Assembly: GCA_002254405.1 (NCBI GenBank)
Contig: NJDH01000006.1
Span: forward strand, 1-21,421
Length of the DNA: 21,421 nucleotides
Reading direction: 5' to 3'
From: Candidatus Altarchaeales archaeon ex4484_96
GTDB taxonomy: Archaea; Altiarchaeota; Altiarchaeia; IMC4; QMZM01
In this document: positions 14,271 to 21,421 of the stretch, piece by piece
Numbering within the stretch: the stretch's first letter is position 1
Layout of the letters: the number at the start of each line of letters is the position of its first letter
Made by a program: the position numbers and the translations under genes
Notes under the pieces: model-generated
Databases searched by the model: none
What the model was told of the DNA's origin: nothing
The model's input: only the letters and a program-made list of their open reading frames with translations

Positions 14271-15005
14271 ATGCTTGAAAGAATCAAACGCTCCAAGAAG
14301 GCGGGGTTGCCTCCCGGTACGCTGCTTCATATCGGGGAGAAAAAACAAGATAATGTTAGACTAACCCTGATAGACTATGACAAAGAAACATTAGAGGAAA
14401 AAGAGGTTAAGACATTAGATGAATGCCGTCTCGTAGAGAACAAGCCTGCTGTGTCCTGGATTAACATTGACGGAATACATGATGTTGATCTAATAGAGGA
14501 ACTGGGTGAGAAATTCAAGCTGCACCCTCTGCTTCTTGAGGATGTGCTAAACACCGAGCAGAGACCCAAGATAGAAGACTTCGATGACCACCTGTTTATC
14601 ATACTGAAGATGTTATACTACGATAAAAAATTATCCCAGTTTCGCTCAGAGCAGGTTAGCATAATACTGGGTTCGGATTACGTCATCTCCCTGCAGGAAA
14701 ACATCGGGGACGTTTTCGACTCCGTTAGGGAGAGAATAAGAAACAAGAAAGGCCGTATCAGGTCAAGAGGCCCGGATTATCTCACCTATTCTCTTATCGA
14801 CTCCATAGTCGACAACTACTTTATCATACTTGAGGGCCTGGGAGAGGAAATAGAGGACATAGAGGATGAGTTAATACACGAACCCGACCAGGACACTCTA
14901 AAACAGCTACATAAACTAAAGAGAGATGATACTTCTTCGTCGCAGCGTGTGGCCTCTGAGGGAGGTGGTGAACAAATTAGAGCGGGAGCCATCAGCTCTC
15001 GTTGA
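14271..15005 (+). CDS. corA: CorA, N-terminal cytoplasmic fragment
   Basis: This 244-residue frame carries the cytoplasmic alpha/beta domain of CorA. It shows LPPGTLLHIGE, WINIDGIHDVDLIEELGEKF, the HPLLLEDVLNTEQRPKIEDF hallmark, SEQVSIILGSDYVISLQENIGDVFDSVRERI and the start of the long stalk helix. From DDTSSS onward (about residue 219) the sequence is out of frame and non-native. Without the membrane part, this fragment cannot form a channel. Confidence 0.8.
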   Translation: MLERIKRSKKAGLPPGTLLHIGEKKQDNVRLTLIDYDKETLEEKEVKTLDECRLVENKPAVSWINIDGIHDVDLIEELGEKFKLHPLLLEDVLNTEQRPKIEDFDDHLFIILKMLYYDKKLSQFRSEQVSIILGSDYVISLQENIGDVFDSVRERIRNKKGRIRSRGPDYLTYSLIDSIVDNYFIILEGLGEEIEDIEDELIHEPDQDTLKQLHKLKRDDTSSSQRVASEGGGEQIRAGAISSR

Positions 15006-15330
15006 CGAATCCACCAAGATTTATCTACGAGACGTATACGACCACGTCATTCAGGTAATAGACTCGATAGAAAACTACAGGGAGATGATTTCGGGGATGC
15101 TTGACATATACCTATCCAGCGTAAGCAACCGAATGAACGAGGTTATGAAGGTGCTCACAATAATAGCCACCATATTCATCCCATTGACCTTCATAGCAGG
15201 CATCTATGGCATGAACTTCGAGTATATGCCGGAGTTGGGGTGGGAGTGGGGGTACCCCCTCGTATGGATGATTATGATACTGATAGGTTTGTCGATGTTC
15301 ATGTATTTTCGAAGAAAAAGATGGCTTTAG
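14926..15330 (+). CDS. corA: CorA, C-terminal stalk and pore fragment
   Basis: This 134-residue frame starts with MILLRRSVWPLREVV and continues the stalk helix (STKIYLRDVYDHVIQVIDSI). It has the first membrane helix (MKVLTIIATIFIPLTFIAGI), the invariant GMN selectivity signature in YGMNFEYMPELGWEWGYP and the second helix (LVWMIMILIGLSMFMYF), ending in the basic RRKRWL typical of the family. The ATG at 14926 has no ribosome-binding site of its own, so it is unlikely to be an independent start. Confidence 0.8.
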   Translation: MILLRRSVWPLREVVNKLEREPSALVDESTKIYLRDVYDHVIQVIDSIENYREMISGMLDIYLSSVSNRMNEVMKVLTIIATIFIPLTFIAGIYGMNFEYMPELGWEWGYPLVWMIMILIGLSMFMYFRRKRWL

Positions 15331-15332
15331 GG

Positions 15333-15388
15333 GGATATATAGCCTTAATCCTAATTTATTTCTCATACAAACAATAAATTCGAGGTGT
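15333..15388 (+). promoter_or_regulatory. TATA-like box and Shine-Dalgarno site of the glutaredoxin-like gene
   Basis: GGATATATAG (about 15333-15343) is a good TATA-like element. GAGGTG at 15382-15387 is the same Shine-Dalgarno sequence used upstream of the glutamate synthase-like gene. It precedes the GTG at 15403 by about 15 bases, slightly long, but it would lie inside a start at 15385. A leader of about 40 bases is implied. Confidence 0.4.
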
Positions 15389-15402
15389 ATCATAGGGCTA
15401 AT

Positions 15403-15630
15403 GTGAGAGTTTATTCTACGCCCACCTGCCCCTACTGCAAAATGACCAAGGAATATCTTGAAGATGCGGGGGTAAATTATGAGGACATTAATGTTGTAGC
15501 CGACCAAAAAGCAGCATCAGAGATGATAGAAAAAAGCGGGCAAATGGGTGTACCAGTGGTTGAAGCAGACGGTAAAATAATCGTGGGATTCGATAAAAAA
15601 GCCTTGGATGAACTATTTAAGAATGCTTGA
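15403..15630 (+). CDS. Glutaredoxin-like protein
   Basis: This small thioredoxin-fold protein carries the classical CPYC redox centre (residues 9-12 from the GTG at 15403), a GVPVVEADGKIIVGFD segment with the cis-proline, and the usual beta-alpha-beta pattern. It would reduce disulfides in the cytoplasm. I chose the GTG at 15403, giving MRVYSTPTCPYC, because glutaredoxin-like proteins normally begin a few residues before the first strand. The in-frame GTG at 15385 is part of the Shine-Dalgarno sequence. From 15403 the product is 75 residues. The partner reductase is not obvious nearby. The next small ORF overlaps its end. Confidence 0.8.
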   Translation: MRVYSTPTCPYCKMTKEYLEDAGVNYEDINVVADQKAASEMIEKSGQMGVPVVEADGKIIVGFDKKALDELFKNA

Positions 15631-15706
15631 TGTTCTGTTTATCGGGGCAGGTCAGGATGCCATAGCCTTATTGAAGGGTGGGAGGTATCTGGTCCAGAAA
15701 AGATAA
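15623..15706 (+). CDS. Possible 27-residue small protein
   Basis: An ATG inside the end of the glutaredoxin-like gene opens a short frame reading LDVLFIGAGQDAIALLKGGR, with the ending YLVQKR, and stopping just before the next gene's ATG. The opening resembles the first strand and glycine turn of a Rossmann fold (DVLFIGAG), as in flavoprotein reductases, but it ends after one motif. It fills the gap between two genes exactly (eight-base overlap upstream, two-base gap downstream), which hints at translation. It could also be a degraded reductase remnant or chance. Confidence 0.25.
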   Translation: MLDVLFIGAGQDAIALLKGGRYLVQKR

Positions 15707-15708
15707 TT

Positions 15709-17520
15709 ATGGACTTCAACAAGCAGGCCCTGTTCAGGTTTTCTAGGTTGCTGATGATAGTATATGGTTTTCTTATTTTTGCAACCATAATCCTTTTTTT
15801 ATCTCTTGTTTTTCTGGAGAAAGAGGAAAATCCCCCAGTTGATATGGGGTTTTTTAATCTAAGCCGGGGAGACCAGGATTATCTGGTTGCCGTGGCTTAT
15901 AGCGCGGTAAACGATTATTTTTTATCCAACGATTCGGGGAAAAACTGGCCGCCTAGGTTTGATAACGTCAAAAGGAAGGTGTTTGTCGGGTTTCGGGTTG
16001 ATGGCGTAAAAAGAGGCTCATGGTCTGCTTTAAGGGATAACCTGGCTGAATCGGTTTATGTTGCAGCGCACAGGACGCTGAGCGACCGGCGCTATGGACC
16101 CGCTCTCACCGAAGATGAGCTATCCAGGCTGAAAATCGAGATTTTTATTTTAGGGGATTACACTCCCTTAAGCAGCGAATACGAGCCGGGCATCCACGGG
16201 CTGTATTTTGTTAAGGATGATAAGCAAGCATCCTACTATAACTCGGTTGCAATTGAGGGCAACCTGGGGTTAGATACATTAATGCAAAAGCTTTGTTTGA
16301 AGGCAGGTCTTGATGCACAATGCTCTCAGAATCCTGACGTGGAAAAATACATTTATCCAACCATCCACTTCGCATCAACGCGTTTCACGGACGACGTCGT
16401 ATTATTTTACCGCTGCAATACCCCTGAATCCAATCCAAACGTTTCTTTCAGCAGGCTCAACACCTCGCTTAAACTAGCAACCGATTGGTTTATTGTTAAC
16501 CTAAACGATGAGGGCTTCTTTAATTACCTGTATAATCCCTCAAACGGTAAATATTCAAACAGCAACAACATGATACGCCAGCTTATGGCCAGCCGCCTTC
16601 TGGCCGAGCTAAGCAGCGTAAACGATTCACTGCTCTCTTATCACCAGAGAAACCTCGATTACGTGTTCAGCAACTGGTATGGGGAAAAAAACGAATGCGG
16701 CTACATAATCTATGACTCTAAATCGAAGCTGGGGGCGAATGCCATGGCTCTCAGGGCGCTGGTATACAGCCCCCTGTTTGATGAATACGAGGATAAAGCC
16801 CGAAGGCTTGCTAACTCCATCATAAACTGCCAGAACCCTGACGGCTCGTTTAAGCCTTTTTTTATCGAGCCGGGATACTCCTATGATGAAAAAAAATTAC
16901 TCTACTACTACAGCGGTGAGGCATTGCTTAGCCTCGTAGAGTTATATGAGCGTACGGGGGAGAAAAAATACCTGGATGCTGCGGTTAAATCCCAGAACCA
17001 TTATCTCGTCGAATACGTGCAATACATGGACAACAATTATTACCCTGCTTTAGTACCCTGGCATACTATGTCTCTGGCTAAACTATACCAACTAACAGGT
17101 GATGAGAGATACTCTAACGCCGTCTTCGTCTTAAACGATGAGCTGATTAAAATGCAAAACACTGAAGGAGAACCCTACATAGATTACCTGGGTCGTTTTT
17201 ATGACCCAACTCATCCGGAATACGGGGTTCCGTTTACGGGCAGCACCTCAGTTTACCTTGAAGGCTTAGCTTATGCTCATGAGATTGCATTGCTTGTGGA
17301 CGACAGTGCGCATAAGCAAAAATACGCTCAAGCGATTAAACTCGGAGTTCATAACCTCATAAACCTCCAGTTTCGGGGCCCCAACATGTATTACCTGGTT
17401 CACCCAGAGAGGGTTAAAGGAGCGATACGCTACCGGGTAGACGATAACCGTATCAGAATAGACACAACACAGCACACCATCGATGCGTTCAGAAAGATAC
17501 AGGATGTAACTGGATTTTAA
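15709..17520 (+). CDS. Membrane-anchored AMMECR1-like domain fused to a six-hairpin (alpha/alpha) barrel
   Basis: The 603-residue protein has a basic N-terminus, one membrane anchor (about 14-36, LLMIVYGFLIFATIILFLSL) and two domains that should face outside. Residues about 50-235 follow the AMMECR1 pattern: VNDYF, VFVGFRVDGVKRGSWSALRD, NLAESVYVAAHRTLSDRRYG, PALTEDELSRLKIEIFILGD, PGIHGLYFV and LMQKLCLKAGL. The AMMECR1 hallmark LRGCIG is here KRGSWSA, lacking the cysteine. From about 250 on, repeated helical hairpins with conserved aromatic and Glu/Asn motifs (YYYSGEALLSLVELYERTGE, ALVPWHTMSLAKLYQLTGDE) form a six-hairpin barrel, as in glycosidases and related enzymes. No catalytic pair could be assigned. 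No role is known to me for this combination; a cell-surface sugar or peptide enzyme is one guess. Confidence 0.68.
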   Translation: MDFNKQALFRFSRLLMIVYGFLIFATIILFLSLVFLEKEENPPVDMGFFNLSRGDQDYLVAVAYSAVNDYFLSNDSGKNWPPRFDNVKRKVFVGFRVDGVKRGSWSALRDNLAESVYVAAHRTLSDRRYGPALTEDELSRLKIEIFILGDYTPLSSEYEPGIHGLYFVKDDKQASYYNSVAIEGNLGLDTLMQKLCLKAGLDAQCSQNPDVEKYIYPTIHFASTRFTDDVVLFYRCNTPESNPNVSFSRLNTSLKLATDWFIVNLNDEGFFNYLYNPSNGKYSNSNNMIRQLMASRLLAELSSVNDSLLSYHQRNLDYVFSNWYGEKNECGYIIYDSKSKLGANAMALRALVYSPLFDEYEDKARRLANSIINCQNPDGSFKPFFIEPGYSYDEKKLLYYYSGEALLSLVELYERTGEKKYLDAAVKSQNHYLVEYVQYMDNNYYPALVPWHTMSLAKLYQLTGDERYSNAVFVLNDELIKMQNTEGEPYIDYLGRFYDPTHPEYGVPFTGSTSVYLEGLAYAHEIALLVDDSAHKQKYAQAIKLGVHNLINLQFRGPNMYYLVHPERVKGAIRYRVDDNRIRIDTTQHTIDAFRKIQDVTGF

Positions 17521-17545
17521 AGCTGAATCGAATTCATTAAATGCT

Positions 17546-20380
17546 ATGACCGAATACGAACTTAAGTTTTTCAACAAGGAGGGTTTCACCCGGAAGAAAT
17601 GCCCTAAATGCGGGAAACACTTCTGGACGCAAGCAGAAAGAGAGGACTGCGGTGAGCCCCCATGCAGCGAGTATTCCTTCATAGGCGACCCTCCAACCAA
17701 AAAAAAATACGGGCTCAACGAGATGAGGGAAATCTATCTGAGTTTCTTCGAGAAACACAACCACGAGAGAATCAGCAGATACCCGGTGGTAGCCAGATGG
17801 CGTGATGATATCTTTTATTCAATAGCATCGATTTCATGTTTTCAGCCGTGGGTGCTCAACGGCACAGTAGAGCCCCCAGCTAATCCATTGGTGATGAGCC
17901 AGACTGCCCTGAGATTCAACGACATAGATAATGTGGGGAAAACAGGCCGACATTTCACCTTCTTCGAGATGATGGCACATCACGCGTTCAACACCCCAAA
18001 AAATGAGATATACTTTAAGGACGAAACCGTTGAATTATGCCACAACCTCCTCCTAGAGCTTGGCATAGCAGGAGAGGATGTAACATACATCGAGGATGAA
18101 TGGGCGGGGGGCGGAAACAGCGGACCCTGCTTTGAGACCATCGTAGACGGGGTGGAACTGGCTACCCTGGTTTTCATGATGTATGAGGACACACCATCTG
18201 GTAAAAAACAGATGAGCATGCAGGTGGTTGACACAGGCTATGGATTAGAGAGATTTGCCTGGGTATCACAGGGCACATCCAACGCATACGAGGCGGTTAT
18301 GCCTGATGTCCTAAATAGATTAAAAAAAGAACTCAATCTTGATGAAGACCACCGCATACTAGGCGAATACTCAAAGATTGCGGGCATGATGAACGTGGAA
18401 TCAAACGCCGACCTAAAGCAGCTTAGAGAGAGGGTAGCCCAAAGGATAGGCATCCCGGTGAGCCGGCTTTCTTCAGTCACCAAACCCTTCGAGGACCTTT
18501 ATGCTGTCGGCGACCACACGAAGGCCTTAACCTTCATGTTCAACGACGGGGTTGTGCCATCCAACGTGAAAGAAGGCTATTTCGCCAGATTGCTTGTGAG
18601 AAGAACGCTCAGATCATTAAACAATCTGGGACTGGATATCCCCTTAAAACAGATACTTGACTGGCATATAAGCGACCTCAAAAAACATTATTCTGAGTTA
18701 GGCAAAAACAGGGATGATATACTGAAGCTGGCTCACGTAGAGGAAGAAAGATACGATGAAACAGTTAAGCGAGGTAAGAGGATTGTTAAGAGATTTACGC
18801 AAGAGAAAAAAAGCAACAAGGTTGAAAATTTAACAACCCAGGACCTGATATACTTCTATGACTCACATGGTCTGGTGCCCGAGCTGGTTGAGGAATACAC
18901 GGATTTAGGGGTGGATATACCAGATGATTTCTTCATTCAGGTAGCAGCTAAACACACCATCCCCGATAGAGTTGAGGCTGAAGATGATATAATCCTTCCC
19001 TCGGGTTTAGAGCCCACGGAGCTTGCTTTTTACGGGGATGAGAGAAGAAGGAAATTCAAGGCAAAAATCGTTAAATTATCTGATAATTATGTGATACTTG
19101 ACAAAACCTTTTTCTATCCCGAGGGCGGAGGCCAAGAAACAGACCAGGGCATGATAGGGGGAAAGCAGGTGACTGAGGTATTAAAGAAGGGCAATATTGT
19201 GTTGCACAGGATGACCAATGTTGGTGGTCTAGAGGAGAACACTCTCGTAGAATGCGAAATAAACTGGGAGCGCAGGATTCAGCTGATGAAGCACCACACA
19301 GCCACCCACATAATCAACGGAGCCGCTAAAAGAGTATTAGGGAACCACATATGGCAGGCAGGCGCCCATAAAAGCGAGGACCTCAGCAGATTGGATATCA
19401 CACACTACGCCTCCCTGTCCGATGCTGAAATCAAAAAAATCGAGTCACTGGCTAACAAAACAATAAAAGAAAACAGGCCCATAGAAAAAAATTTCATGAA
19501 CCGCAACGTAGCCGAGGAAAAATACGGTTTCACAATATATCAGGGGGGTGCGGTTCCCGGCAAGGATGTCAGGATAGTGAACATCAAGAACTGGGATGTG
19601 GAGGCCTGCGGGGGAACCCACTTTGATTATACGGGGGAGCTGGATTGCGTTAAAATAATAAGAGCGAAGCGAATACAGGACGGGGTCATAAGGTTGGAGT
19701 ACAAGGCCGGAGCAGCGTTAGAGCGGCATAGAATGTGTGTCGAGAAGATAGCATGCGAGGTTAAATTAGAGCATCTTAGCGAGGAGGAGCTGAATAAACT
19801 AGCCTCAGTTTTCTCGGTGTCAATAGAGAAACTGCCTAAAACGTTAAAGCGGTTCCAAAAAGAATGGCAACAGAACCTTAAAATAATCACAGACCTGGAG
19901 GATAAGCTTAAAATAAAAGGGAAATACAGCAGCAAATACGATGAAATACCCCAGGCCGACACCCAAAGCTCATGTGAGGCGCTTTTCAGCGACTGGAAGA
20001 GCCAGCAAAAAGACCTCTCTAAGCTCAAAAAAAAGTTGATGCTTAAATCAGAAAAGGAACTTAAAACAAAAATCAAATCAGATTATCTGTCAGTTGACGG
20101 CGTAAAAATAATCAGGCATCTAAGCCACGACCTTGAGGTAAAAAACCTCAACCAACTGGCTAACTCCCTTCTGCAGGAGAACATGCTCATAATATTGGGG
20201 AACACATCAGGGATGTCCGCGAATGTTATAGTAGCCTCGGACTCGAAATACAGTGCCGTTGAGATAGCAAATGAAATATGTGCCAGACTGGGTGGCGGAG
20301 CGAGCGGGAACAAAAGATTGGCTGTTGGCGGAGGCTCATCCAAAAAAATAAAGGATTTAATAAAGGGATATAAGCCCTGA
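17546..20380 (+). CDS. alaS: Alanyl-tRNA synthetase, archaeal type
   Basis: AlaRS charges tRNA-Ala in the cytoplasm. The 944-residue protein is complete. The archaeal N-terminal extension with a zinc-like cluster (C19-x2-C22-x12-C35-x4-C40) precedes the class II core, with motif 2 region TALRFNDIDNVGKTGRHFTF (120-139) and motif 3 GYGLERFAWVSQG (231-243). The editing domain has the metal ligands His584/His588 in HHTATH and Cys688/His692 in CGGTH. The C-terminal oligomerisation/DHHA1-like part ends in LGGGASGNKRLAVGGGSS. All catalytic and editing residues look intact. The TTTTAA box near 17518 is about 28 bases upstream of the ATG, so initiation may be leaderless. No Shine-Dalgarno sequence was seen. 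Confidence 0.95.
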   Translation: MTEYELKFFNKEGFTRKKCPKCGKHFWTQAEREDCGEPPCSEYSFIGDPPTKKKYGLNEMREIYLSFFEKHNHERISRYPVVARWRDDIFYSIASISCFQPWVLNGTVEPPANPLVMSQTALRFNDIDNVGKTGRHFTFFEMMAHHAFNTPKNEIYFKDETVELCHNLLLELGIAGEDVTYIEDEWAGGGNSGPCFETIVDGVELATLVFMMYEDTPSGKKQMSMQVVDTGYGLERFAWVSQGTSNAYEAVMPDVLNRLKKELNLDEDHRILGEYSKIAGMMNVESNADLKQLRERVAQRIGIPVSRLSSVTKPFEDLYAVGDHTKALTFMFNDGVVPSNVKEGYFARLLVRRTLRSLNNLGLDIPLKQILDWHISDLKKHYSELGKNRDDILKLAHVEEERYDETVKRGKRIVKRFTQEKKSNKVENLTTQDLIYFYDSHGLVPELVEEYTDLGVDIPDDFFIQVAAKHTIPDRVEAEDDIILPSGLEPTELAFYGDERRRKFKAKIVKLSDNYVILDKTFFYPEGGGQETDQGMIGGKQVTEVLKKGNIVLHRMTNVGGLEENTLVECEINWERRIQLMKHHTATHIINGAAKRVLGNHIWQAGAHKSEDLSRLDITHYASLSDAEIKKIESLANKTIKENRPIEKNFMNRNVAEEKYGFTIYQGGAVPGKDVRIVNIKNWDVEACGGTHFDYTGELDCVKIIRAKRIQDGVIRLEYKAGAALERHRMCVEKIACEVKLEHLSEEELNKLASVFSVSIEKLPKTLKRFQKEWQQNLKIITDLEDKLKIKGKYSSKYDEIPQADTQSSCEALFSDWKSQQKDLSKLKKKLMLKSEKELKTKIKSDYLSVDGVKIIRHLSHDLEVKNLNQLANSLLQENMLIILGNTSGMSANVIVASDSKYSAVEIANEICARLGGGASGNKRLAVGGGSSKKIKDLIKGYKP

Positions 20381-20397
20381 CTGATATACTATATAAA

Positions 20398-21348
20398 ATG
20401 GTTTTTTCAAGATACAAGCCGAAGCTTGATCAAGTGAATGGTTTGCTTAATTCGTCACTTGAAGGCGAACCCGAGAAATTATATAAGGCGGCGAGGCATC
20501 TAATCAGAGCGGGAGGTAAACGAGTTAGACCGCTGATGTGCATTCTCTCATCTGATGCGGTGGGCGGCGCACTAAATGATGTTCTAGCAACAGCCTGCGC
20601 GGTTGAGTTCATCCACAGCTTCACCTTAATCCATGACGACATAATGGATGATGATTTCCTAAGAAGAGGCAGAAAATCAGTGCATGCGGCCTATGGAGTG
20701 AATACCGCCATACTCGCCGGGGATTTATTATACTCCAAGGCCTTTGAGTTATGCGACGGTAAAGTAGCGCATCTATTAGCCAAAGCCTCTGCCATGGTCT
20801 GCGAGGGGCAGGAGATGGACATGTCTTTCGAGGAGGGGCTTGATGTTTCCCAGGAAGAGTACCTGGTTATGATAGAGAAAAAAACAGCGGCTTTGCTTGA
20901 GGTATCCTGCAGGGCCGGAGCATATCTGGGGGGAGCATCCAAAAATCAGATGCAGGGACTATCCGATTACGGATTAAACATCGGCATGGCCTTCCAGATA
21001 AAAGACGATTTGCTGGAGATAACCGGAGATGATGAGAAACTCGGCAAACCCTCTGGAAGCGATATAGCGGAAGGCAAAAAGAATCTCCTCGCGGTCAGGG
21101 CCCTTAAGTGTGTGGATGGAAGCAAAAAAAAGAGATTAACCGAGCTTTTAGCTAAAGAAGACAACACCTTCGGAGAAATAGACGAAGTCAAAAAGATTTT
21201 CGAGGAGGTGGGAGCAGTTGATTACTGCAAAACAAAAATGAACGAATACTACCAGAAATCAGTGGATTCACTTGACATCCTAGATGATTCTAAGGCAAAA
21301 AACCACTTACTTGAAATAGCGGATTTCATCACCAGCAGGGAATTCTGA
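20398..21348 (+). CDS. idsA: Short-chain prenyl diphosphate synthase (geranylgeranyl/farnesyl diphosphate synthase)
   Basis: The enzyme condenses IPP onto DMAPP and longer allylic primers to make C15/C20 chains for archaeal lipids. The 316-residue protein shows GGKRVRPLM (39-47), the first aspartate-rich motif in LIHDDIMDDDFLRRGRKSVH (77-96) and the second in FQIKDDLLEITGDDEKLGKP. Position -5 before the first Asp (Asp80) is Phe75; in the Sulfolobus enzyme an equivalent Phe limits the product to C20, which suggests geranylgeranyl diphosphate as a main product. The gene starts 17 bases after alaS, so it may be co-transcribed. It complements idi2 at the other end of the window. A T-rich terminator follows. 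Confidence 0.92.
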   Translation: MVFSRYKPKLDQVNGLLNSSLEGEPEKLYKAARHLIRAGGKRVRPLMCILSSDAVGGALNDVLATACAVEFIHSFTLIHDDIMDDDFLRRGRKSVHAAYGVNTAILAGDLLYSKAFELCDGKVAHLLAKASAMVCEGQEMDMSFEEGLDVSQEEYLVMIEKKTAALLEVSCRAGAYLGGASKNQMQGLSDYGLNIGMAFQIKDDLLEITGDDEKLGKPSGSDIAEGKKNLLAVRALKCVDGSKKKRLTELLAKEDNTFGEIDEVKKIFEEVGAVDYCKTKMNEYYQKSVDSLDILDDSKAKNHLLEIADFITSREF

Positions 21349-21394
21349 TAATATAAACCCTCGCTCATAAATGATTAAGATACTAATAAAAAAA

Positions 21395-21409
21395 TCTCTT
21401 TTTTTGTTT
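21395..21409 (+). terminator. Oligo-T terminator after idsA
   Basis: TCTCTTTTTTTGTTT, with seven consecutive T at 21399-21405, lies about 50 bases past the idsA stop and follows a run of seven A (21388-21394). The A and T runs could form a weak hairpin. This fits an archaeal oligo-T terminator. The remaining 12 bases to the window edge hold nothing identifiable. Confidence 0.45.
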
Positions 21410-21421
21410 GAACTGGAAATG

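Larger units (their letters stand above)
14271..15330 (+). pseudogene. corA: CorA magnesium channel gene split by a 2-base loss (full extent)
   Basis: The two overlapping frames join into one CorA protein of about 353 residues, close to the Thermotoga maritima CorA in layout and in local sequence. Frame one ends its native part at HKLKR and frame two begins at MILLRRSVWPLREVV. The family needs exactly one residue between them (HQLKRNLVELRK in T. maritima). The sequence there is AAGAGAGATG, with (AG)3 at 14920-14925. Adding one AG unit gives codons AAG AGA GAG ATG, restoring K-R-E-M in frame. The break is thus a dinucleotide contraction: a real mutation, a reversible slippage switch, or an assembly error. 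CorA is a pentameric Mg2+ (also Co2+/Ni2+) channel. An A/T-rich box (CTTTTAAT, about 14238-14245) lies about 29 bases before the ATG. Confidence 0.85.

Noticed and set aside
14915..14930. Programmed ribosomal frameshifting in corA
   Set aside because: There is no slippery heptamer or clear downstream structure, and the missing residue at the junction is better explained by loss of one AG repeat unit.
19627..20076. 149-codon minus-strand ORF inside alaS
   Set aside because: It is an antisense shadow of the intact AlaRS frame, serine- and phenylalanine-rich, with no recognisable domain.
21385..21409. A7-TCTC-T7 as a mobile-element end or origin repeat
   Set aside because: It is short, A/T-only and placed just after a stop codon; a terminator is the simpler reading.
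1..21421. CRISPR arrays, tRNA or rRNA genes, insertion sequences
   Set aside because: No regularly spaced repeats, no recognised tRNA/rRNA sequence signatures and no transposase-like ORFs were seen on reading the window; a covariance-model scan was not possible here.

Overview
The window is from an archaeon. It carries an archaeal-type alanyl-tRNA synthetase with an N-terminal zinc cluster, a HerA-type ATPase, a type 2 IPP isomerase, a short-chain prenyl synthase of the archaeal lipid pathway, a VapBC pair of the archaeal kind and a TrmJ-like methyltransferase. A/T-rich TATA-like boxes lie about 22-29 bases upstream of many start codons, and the few Shine-Dalgarno sites read GAGGTG. I cannot name the lineage from sequence alone; it is euryarchaeote-like. 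No rRNA, tRNA, CRISPR array, insertion sequence or attachment site was recognised. No gap between genes exceeds about 125 bases.

Layout. 1-223: tail of a membrane protein. 260-2519: IPP isomerase (idi2) overlapped by a coiled-coil protein of unknown function. 2522-3483 (minus): a four-cysteine small protein followed by trmJ. 3589-5175: HerA. 5176-6966: a secreted/membrane DUF2330-like protein broken into pieces by apparent single-base losses. 7007-7605: VapBC toxin-antitoxin with a clear operator. 7626-8810: a GH15-like glycosidase, overlapping tail to tail with a minus-strand gpgS-gpgP operon (8802-11048) for glucosylglycerate (or mannosylglycerate) synthesis. 11084-12519: a VIT/CCC1-like protein and a YihY/BrkB-family protein. 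12639-14228: a stand-alone glutamate-synthase-like flavoprotein. 14271-15330: a CorA Mg2+ channel split by a 2-base contraction of an AG repeat. 15403-15706: a glutaredoxin-like protein and a 27-codon ORF. 15709-17520: a membrane-anchored AMMECR1/six-hairpin fusion. 17546-20380: alaS. 20398-21348: prenyl diphosphate synthase (idsA).

How the genes fit together. idi2 and idsA are two steps of one pathway: isomerisation of IPP to DMAPP, then condensation into the C15/C20 chains of archaeal lipids. GpgS and GpgP are consecutive enzymes for an anionic compatible solute, and the convergent GH15-like enzyme may act on a related sugar. CorA and the VIT-like protein suggest metal-ion handling. The rest is a mixed chromosomal neighbourhood rather than a single mobile island.

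The most notable points are two genes whose reading frames are broken at simple repeats (the DUF2330-like gene and corA), the AMMECR1-barrel fusion, the solute-synthesis operon facing a short GH15-like enzyme, the four-cysteine protein beside trmJ, and a duplicated short peptide motif in the tail of HerA.
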